Source: a virus. Taken from it: a stretch of 64,000 nucleotides of DNA. Both the position numbers and the translations under genes were made by a program. Location: the IMG/VR virus record IMGVR_UViG_3300021138_000019, positions 1 to 64,000 of that record. The stretch is one strand, 5' to 3'. This document shows, piece by piece, positions 59,612 through 64,000 of the stretch (position 1 is the first letter of the stretch; each line of letters begins with the position of its first letter). The notes under the pieces are model-generated. The model did no database searches, was not told the origin of the DNA, and worked only from the letters and a program-made list of their open reading frames with translations.

Positions 59612-60379
59612 TTTTTCAATATACTCTAAGATCTCCCTCTTTCTCAATTCCTCTAATTTATATTGATTAGTGTGTTGAAAAAGACTGGGATATCTTTTTT
59701 GTGCATCATGTGCAATATAAGCGAAAACGCAACTCATTGAAAATATTATAACAAGTAATACACCACCAAAATACGCATCGGCTCGTAGATGTTGCATAAA
59801 GATAGCCTTTCTTCTTGCATCCGCCGCTTCCATTTTCATTTTTCTAGCGATGAGAATTTTTTCTTGTTCCCCAAGCTCCTCCATCATTTTATTCACATCA
59901 GTCCACAAAGCACCAAGTTCAGGCGGACTTTGATAAACTACTAGCTCACGCAAATCAACACTCATTTGCTGTAATTTCTTTTTCATTAAGACTCGTTGCA
60001 ACGCACGTTTACCTAAACTGGCGTCACCTTCATAAATATGAGTTTTTGCATACTTTTCTTCCTCAGCTAAAACGGTTTGGCATTTATAAAATGCGTCAAA
60101 AAATTCACCGAGCCTTTCACCAATTTCAGAATAAATATCATCAGTATCCCCACCTTTTTTGTTTAACTCAATTATTTCATTTTTCTTTTCGATTAATTGT
60201 TTTCGTTGTTCATTCGTTGCAGGTTTATCTTTATGGTGGTCGTGGAACTGCTTATCAAGATCGTCAAGAACTTCTTTTACGTTCCCTGCCGCACCTTTGA
60301 TATCTTTGTAGAGTTGACAACCTTTTTTGACAGCCGCAACAGCGGCATTCGCCATAGCGAATAATGTTATTGGATCCAT
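59573..60379 (-). CDS. Membrane-anchored coiled-coil protein, unknown function
   Basis: A 268-residue protein on the minus strand. The N-terminus (MDPITLFAMANAAVAAVKKG) is short and hydrophobic; residues ~40-200 are charged helices; a membrane segment lies near 205-227 (YFGGVLLVIIFSMSCVFAYIA), followed by ~40 charged residues. Similar proteins beginning MDPITLFA occur in marine myophages. Lysis or membrane remodelling is possible but not shown. It is convergent with the small genes upstream. Confidence 0.55.
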   Translation of the reverse strand: MDPITLFAMANAAVAAVKKGCQLYKDIKGAAGNVKEVLDDLDKQFHDHHKDKPATNEQRKQLIEKKNEIIELNKKGGDTDDIYSEIGERLGEFFDAFYKCQTVLAEEEKYAKTHIYEGDASLGKRALQRVLMKKKLQQMSVDLRELVVYQSPPELGALWTDVNKMMEELGEQEKILIARKMKMEAADARRKAIFMQHLRADAYFGGVLLVIIFSMSCVFAYIAHDAQKRYPSLFQHTNQYKLEELRKREILEYIEKSKKPIFESPKED

Positions 60380-60442
60380 TTAAAGAGTTATAATTACCAG
60401 ACATTAATAATCAAATTTCATGGTAAAGATAACAAGAACTGC

Positions 60443-60471
60443 TTGACAGTTCAGACGATTTCATATATAAT
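60443..60471 (+). promoter_or_regulatory. Full-consensus sigma-70 promoter for tRNA-Gly/gp43 unit
   Basis: TTGACA (60443-60448), 17-nt spacer, TATAAT (60466-60471): both hexamers exact. It is 19 nt upstream of tRNA-Gly and lies before the Sm-like gene and gp43. Confidence 0.9.
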
Positions 60472-60490
60472 AGACAATCTATCTATTTAT

Positions 60491-60564
60491 GCGTGGTTAG
60501 TTTAATGGTAGAATTAGAGCCTTCCAAGCTCAAGACAAGGGTTCGATTCCCTTACCACGCTCCA
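60491..60564 (+). tRNA. tRNA-Gly (TCC)
   Basis: Acceptor GCGTGGT/ACCACGC, discriminator T, encoded CCA. Anticodon stem AGAGC/GCTCA with loop CTTCCAA. T-loop TTCGATT. Confidence 0.9.
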
Positions 60565-60580
60565 ACATTATAAGGTTATT

Positions 60581-60895
60581 ATGAGTATACAAGTTTTGAA
60601 ATTAGTGACAGGTGAAGAAGTTCTTGGTGATATAGAAAGATTGTCACCAATATCTCATTATAAAGTTAAAAATCCGGTAGGCATCTCAATTGTTCGTGGT
60701 AAAGATGGACAACCAAACATCGGATTTTCACCGTTTCCACTACATGCGGAACAAATAAAAGATTCAACTATTGACATCCCAAGTACATCCATAGTATACT
60801 CATACACACCAGCACAAGATTTTATTGACAACTATAATCAAGTATTTGGTTCAGGTATCGTATTACCAAAACAGAAAGAAATTATTCTAGGATGA
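60581..60895 (+). CDS. Sm-like domain protein 2
   Basis: A 104-residue protein. IQVLKLVTGEEVLGDIERLSPISHYKVKNPVGISIV matches the Sm/LSm-like family of T4-like phages and is a paralogue of 40560-40949. It directly precedes gp43 and overlaps its start by 4 bp (ATGA at 60892). A role in post-transcriptional control of the replication operon is conceivable but unproven. Confidence 0.55.
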   Translation: MSIQVLKLVTGEEVLGDIERLSPISHYKVKNPVGISIVRGKDGQPNIGFSPFPLHAEQIKDSTIDIPSTSIVYSYTPAQDFIDNYNQVFGSGIVLPKQKEIILG

Positions 60896-62181
60896 ACTTC
60901 TACACAAGCGTTCACGTTATCGGCAATAACGTAATGTTTCGAGGTATTAGAAATGGTAAAAGAGTTAAACAAAGAATTGAATACTCGCCATCTCTATATC
61001 TTGAAACAAAAAAAGATTCCAAATACAAAAGTCTGCAAGGTCTAAACTTAGAGCAAAGAAAATTCGAAACTATCCGTGATGCTAGAGACTTTCTAGACAA
61101 TTGGCGAGATGTTTCTAATGCGCCTAAGATATATGGTCAGGCTCGTTTCGAATATGCATATATCACAGACCATTATCCTGATCTGATTGATTATGACTTT
61201 GAACAGTTAAGAGTTGCCGTAATTGATATCGAGGTCGGTTCAGAGAATGGCTTTCCTGACCCATACGAAGCGACAGAACCCATCACAGCGATTTGTATTC
61301 AATGGGTCAATGGTAAGACTTATGTGTTTGGTTGTGGCGACTATGAAACTAAAGGTAACGAAATCTATGTGAAGTGTAAAGATGAATACGAACTTTGCAA
61401 AAAATTCGTAATGCTATGGGCTGAAGACCCGCCAGATATTCTATCCGGCTGGTACATGAAAGACTTTGATGTGCCTTATCTCGTCAATCGGTTTAGGCGT
61501 ATTGTGGGGGATGATTTCGCAAAACAATTATCCCCATGGAACATAATCAAAGAACGCAAAACTATTATTAACGGTAAACAAGTTCTTTATTATGAACTTC
61601 TTGGAGTTTCCTGTTTAGATTACATTGATTTATATAAGTGGTATGCTCCTAACGGTAAGTCGCAAGAAAATTATCGCTTAGAAACTATTGCTCAAGTTGA
61701 ATTGGGTGAAGGTAAGTTATCATATGATGAATATGATAATCTTCACACATTGTATAGGCTCGACTATCAAAAATTCATAGAGTACAACATCAAAGACGTT
61801 GGTCTTGTAATGAGACTTGAAGAGAAGTTGAAGTTACTTGAACTTGCCATTTCTTTGACATATGATACAAAATCAAATTACGATGATGTGTTTGCACAGA
61901 CTCGTATGTGGGATGCATTAACTTATTCTTACCTAAAAGAGAAAGATATCATTGTACCGCCACGTATCGTCAAAGATAAGAACATGGCATTTGAAGGTGC
62001 TTATGTAAAAGAACCGCAAGTAGGTTTCCATGAATATGTTGTGTCATTCGATTTGAATTCTCTGTATCCTCACCTTATGATGCAGTATTCCATAAGTCCT
62101 GAAAACCTTGTGGAAAGAAGTTATATTTCCGAAAGAAAACAAAAACTGATTGAGGAGTTAAAGTTGAGAAACACTAAATAA
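60892..62181 (+). CDS. 43A: DNA polymerase gp43, N-terminal part (split gene)
   Basis: A 429-residue protein corresponding to the N-terminal and 3'-5' exonuclease domains plus the start of the palm. Exo I D112/E114 (VIDIEVGS), Exo II D191/D193 (KDFDVPYL), Exo III D302 (YNIKDVG), and polymerase motif A with D387 in SFDLNSLYP. It ends soon after the SPENL segment. The rest, with motifs B and C, is in a separate frame from 62744 on. T4 gp43 is one chain of 898 aa. A HNH gene lies between. The halves probably assemble non-covalently. Confidence 0.9.
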   Translation: MNFYTSVHVIGNNVMFRGIRNGKRVKQRIEYSPSLYLETKKDSKYKSLQGLNLEQRKFETIRDARDFLDNWRDVSNAPKIYGQARFEYAYITDHYPDLIDYDFEQLRVAVIDIEVGSENGFPDPYEATEPITAICIQWVNGKTYVFGCGDYETKGNEIYVKCKDEYELCKKFVMLWAEDPPDILSGWYMKDFDVPYLVNRFRRIVGDDFAKQLSPWNIIKERKTIINGKQVLYYELLGVSCLDYIDLYKWYAPNGKSQENYRLETIAQVELGEGKLSYDEYDNLHTLYRLDYQKFIEYNIKDVGLVMRLEEKLKLLELAISLTYDTKSNYDDVFAQTRMWDALTYSYLKEKDIIVPPRIVKDKNMAFEGAYVKEPQVGFHEYVVSFDLNSLYPHLMMQYSISPENLVERSYISERKQKLIEELKLRNTK

Positions 62182-62200
62182 GTAGATGTGGTTACTTATT
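62173..62200 (+). promoter_or_regulatory. Late-type octamer inside a hairpin before the HNH gene
   Basis: ACTAAATA (62173-62180, same octamer as before gp13) overlaps the 5' arm AATAAGTA (62177-62184) of a hairpin whose 3' arm TACTTATT (62193-62200) directly abuts the AGGAGA ribosome-binding site (62201-62206). This matches the I-TevI style of control, where early readthrough RNA is silenced and late RNA is translated. Confidence 0.5.
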
Positions 62201-62210
62201 AGGAGAATCA

Positions 62211-62744
62211 ATGAAATATAATATCACTAAGGATAAACTCTTTGAACTATTCATTATCAAAAATATGAGAAGGAATGAGGTAGCTGAATACTTTGGTTGT
62301 TCGGATGCCAACATAAAAAAATACCTAAAAAAATTTGACATTAAGAAGCCTTTTGATTTAGAATGTAAGAATAAAGAACGAAAGTCTTTATTAAATTGTT
62401 TGCATTGTGGTAAAGAATATGAAACGCAGAAGTTTCGGACCGAAAGTGAGAAATATGATTCAAAATATTGTAGTTATTCGTGTGCTCAAAAAAGTAGGTA
62501 TTTGGGTGAAGAACATAAACGTAGAATTAGAAATGAAATTGCCGCAAGGCGCAGAGCAAGAATACGGAATCAAACTCCAAAATTAAGTAAAAAGGAAAAG
62601 AAGAAATTGCAGGAATATTATTTGATTTGTCCTAAAGGACACGAAGTGGACCATATACAGCCTATTGCAAAAGGCGGTTTACATCATCCTGATAATTTAC
62701 AAATATTAACTAGAACTGAAAATAGAAAAAAGTGGTGTAAATAA
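62211..62744 (+). CDS. HNH homing endonuclease between polymerase halves
   Basis: A 177-residue basic protein. The N-terminal ~45 residues form an HTH ([21 protein letters not shown]); next a CxxC...CxxxC zinc motif ([15 protein letters not shown]); C-terminal HNH core [38 protein letters not shown] is 5 nt upstream. The stop overlaps the start of the second polymerase half (TAATG). No intron-type flanks fit in the short gaps, so it is free-standing, like MobE/Seg enzymes of T-even phages. Confidence 0.85.
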   Translation: MKYNITKDKLFELFIIKNMRRNEVAEYFGCSDANIKKYLKKFDIKKPFDLECKNKERKSLLNCLHCGKEYETQKFRTESEKYDSKYCSYSCAQKSRYLGEEHKRRIRNEIAARRRARIRNQTPKLSKKEKKKLQEYYLICPKGHEVDHIQPIAKGGLHHPDNLQILTRTENRKKWCK

Positions 62745-64000
62745 TGTTTTGTGATATAAAAAATATGACAACTGAAGAACTTGAAAAAGAGCTTCAGGCT
62801 ATAGAATTGTTTGAACAAGAAATTGGTAAAGTCAATGTTAATAATATGTTGAGCAAATCTATTGATACCTCATTTCTGGTTCCAATGAAATGTACACTCA
62901 CACCTAACGGACAGTTGTTCAGAACCGACCAACAAGGCTTCTTACCTAAGATGTTGGAAGAAATGTATGAAGATAGAAAGAAGTTTAAGAAACTATATCT
63001 ACAAGCAAAACAGGATTACGAAAATGAAACAGATGAAAGCGCCAAATACGAAATTGAAAAACGAATCTCCAAGTTCAATAACTTACAACTAGCAAAGAAA
63101 GTTGGTCTTAACTCTGCATATGGTGCTCTCGGTTCTCAATATTTTAGGTTCTTTGACCTTAGATTGGCTCTTGGTGTAACTACGGCTGGTCAATTGAGTA
63201 TTCGTTGGATTCAAAATAAGATAAACGATTACATGAATAATCTGTTAAAAACCGAAACTGATTATGTAATTGCATCCGATACGGATTCAATTTATTTAAG
63301 ACTTGGTGAATTAGTAAATAAAGTTTATGGTGTTAATGGTAAAGTTTCTATACCAATAACAAAGGTAATTGACTTTATGGATAAAGTTTGTAATGATAAA
63401 CTTGAACCTTACATTGAGAAGTCCTATAAAGAATTAGGCGACTATATGCAAGTATTCAAGCAAAAGATGCAAATGAAACGAGAGTCACTTGCCGATAAAG
63501 GTATGTGGACTGCTAAGAAACGTTATATTCTTAATGTATATGACAATGAAGGTGTTAGATATAATGAGCCAGACCTTAAGATTATGGGTCTTGAAGTTAT
63601 TAAATCATCCACACCATCCGCTATTCGAGTTAAAATGAAAGAAATGATCTCATTAATAATGAAAGGTACCGAGAAAGATATTCAAAAGTTTATCAAAGAC
63701 TTTAAGAGAGAATTCAAATCAATGCCCCCTGAAGAAATTTCTTTTCCTAGAGGTGTTAACGGTATAAGAAACTATTCTAATTCTGGTAGTATGTTATACA
63801 TCAAAGGTACGCCAATTCATGTTAAGGGTGCAATTCTATACAATCATTATCTGAAAGAAATGAAACTTACCAAAAAGTATGAATTAATTAAAGAAGGTGA
63901 AAAGATTAAGTTTACATACCTAAAAGAACCCAATCCATTTAAAGATTCGGTAATATCATTTCCAAATCGTATTCCAACCGAGTTTGGGCTTGACAAGTAT
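62744..64000 (+). CDS. 43B: DNA polymerase gp43, C-terminal part (runs off window)
   Basis: The frame is open from the ATG at 62744 to the window end (419 codons visible). After an N-terminal helical segment ([20 protein letters not shown]) not obvious in unsplit polymerases, it continues with [20 protein letters not shown], motif [11 protein letters not shown] (118-127) and motif C SDTDS with D179 and D181, then thumb sequence. Motif A is on the other chain, so the active site must be built from two polypeptides. Translation is probably coupled to the HNH gene. Confidence 0.9.
   Translation, partial: MFCDIKNMTTEELEKELQAIELFEQEIGKVNVNNMLSKSIDTSFLVPMKCTLTPNGQLFRTDQQGFLPKMLEEMYEDRKKFKKLYLQAKQDYENETDESAKYEIEKRISKFNNLQLAKKVGLNSAYGALGSQYFRFFDLRLALGVTTAGQLSIRWIQNKINDYMNNLLKTETDYVIASDTDSIYLRLGELVNKVYGVNGKVSIPITKVIDFMDKVCNDKLEPYIEKSYKELGDYMQVFKQKMQMKRESLADKGMWTAKKRYILNVYDNEGVRYNEPDLKIMGLEVIKSSTPSAIRVKMKEMISLIMKGTEKDIQKFIKDFKREFKSMPPEEISFPRGVNGIRNYSNSGSMLYIKGTPIHVKGAILYNHYLKEMKLTKKYELIKEGEKIKFTYLKEPNPFKDSVISFPNRIPTEFGLDKY

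Noticed and set aside
62182-62744. Group I intron carrying the HNH gene inside gp43
   Set aside because: Only 29 nt lie before the HNH gene and none after it, leaving no space for an intron core; the second half has its own start overlapping the HNH stop. A free-standing insertion fits better.

Overview
The window is a 64 kb piece of a T4-like (Tevenvirinae/cyanophage-type) myovirus genome. It is AT-rich and almost wholly coding, with genes packed head to tail and often overlapping at TAATG or ATGA. The evidence is a T4 morphogenesis block in canonical order (gp13-14-15-16-17-18-19-20-67/68-21-22-23), followed by T4 recombination and replication genes (uvsY, uvsW, gp55, gp47, gp46, gp45, gp44, gp62, regA, gp43). 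No photosystem genes are seen here. A rrn-type boxA sequence under a consensus sigma-70 promoter, plus the Hsp20, GroES and deformylase genes, suggests an aquatic Gram-negative host, possibly a proteobacterium. That host call is inference.

Layout. Positions 1-24260 hold adsorption genes: repeat-rich fibre proteins, three tandem tail-collar-type proteins, two giant (about 1300 aa) paralogues each with five LamG-like lectin domains, glycine-rich tip proteins and small accessory structural proteins. Positions 24305-38592 hold neck, terminase, sheath, tube, portal, prohead core, protease, scaffold and major capsid genes. Positions 38634-52857 hold recombination and replication genes with inserted accessory genes: a nucleotidyltransferase, a deformylase, a DNA methyltransferase, a wHTH regulator, a glycosyltransferase, a dNTP hydrolase and a ParB-like protein. 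Positions 52944-60564 hold chaperones (Hsp20, J-protein, GroES), metallopeptidases and 12 tRNA genes. Positions 60581-64000 hold an Sm-like protein and a DNA polymerase gene split in two by an HNH homing endonuclease; the second half runs off the window.

Regulation. Two promoter classes can be read. T4-type late promoters (TATAAATA and close variants) stand before most structural transcription units, and their sigma factor gp55 is encoded here. Sigma-70 promoters with exactly 17-bp spacers precede uvsY, a small wHTH gene, hsp20, the tRNA cluster and the gp43 unit. Several intrinsic terminators separate units.

Most notable: two spacer RNAs inside the tRNA cluster share one architecture (a 17-bp terminal helix starting at the second C of the upstream tRNA CCA, and a 5-nt gap to the next tRNA). 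The gp43 gene is split, and a late-promoter-in-hairpin element precedes the HNH gene. gp47 is interrupted by a +1 frameshift exactly in its metal-binding motif. Late promoters are repeatedly built over upstream stop codons. The lectin paralogues share an 84-bp identical block, which suggests gene conversion.
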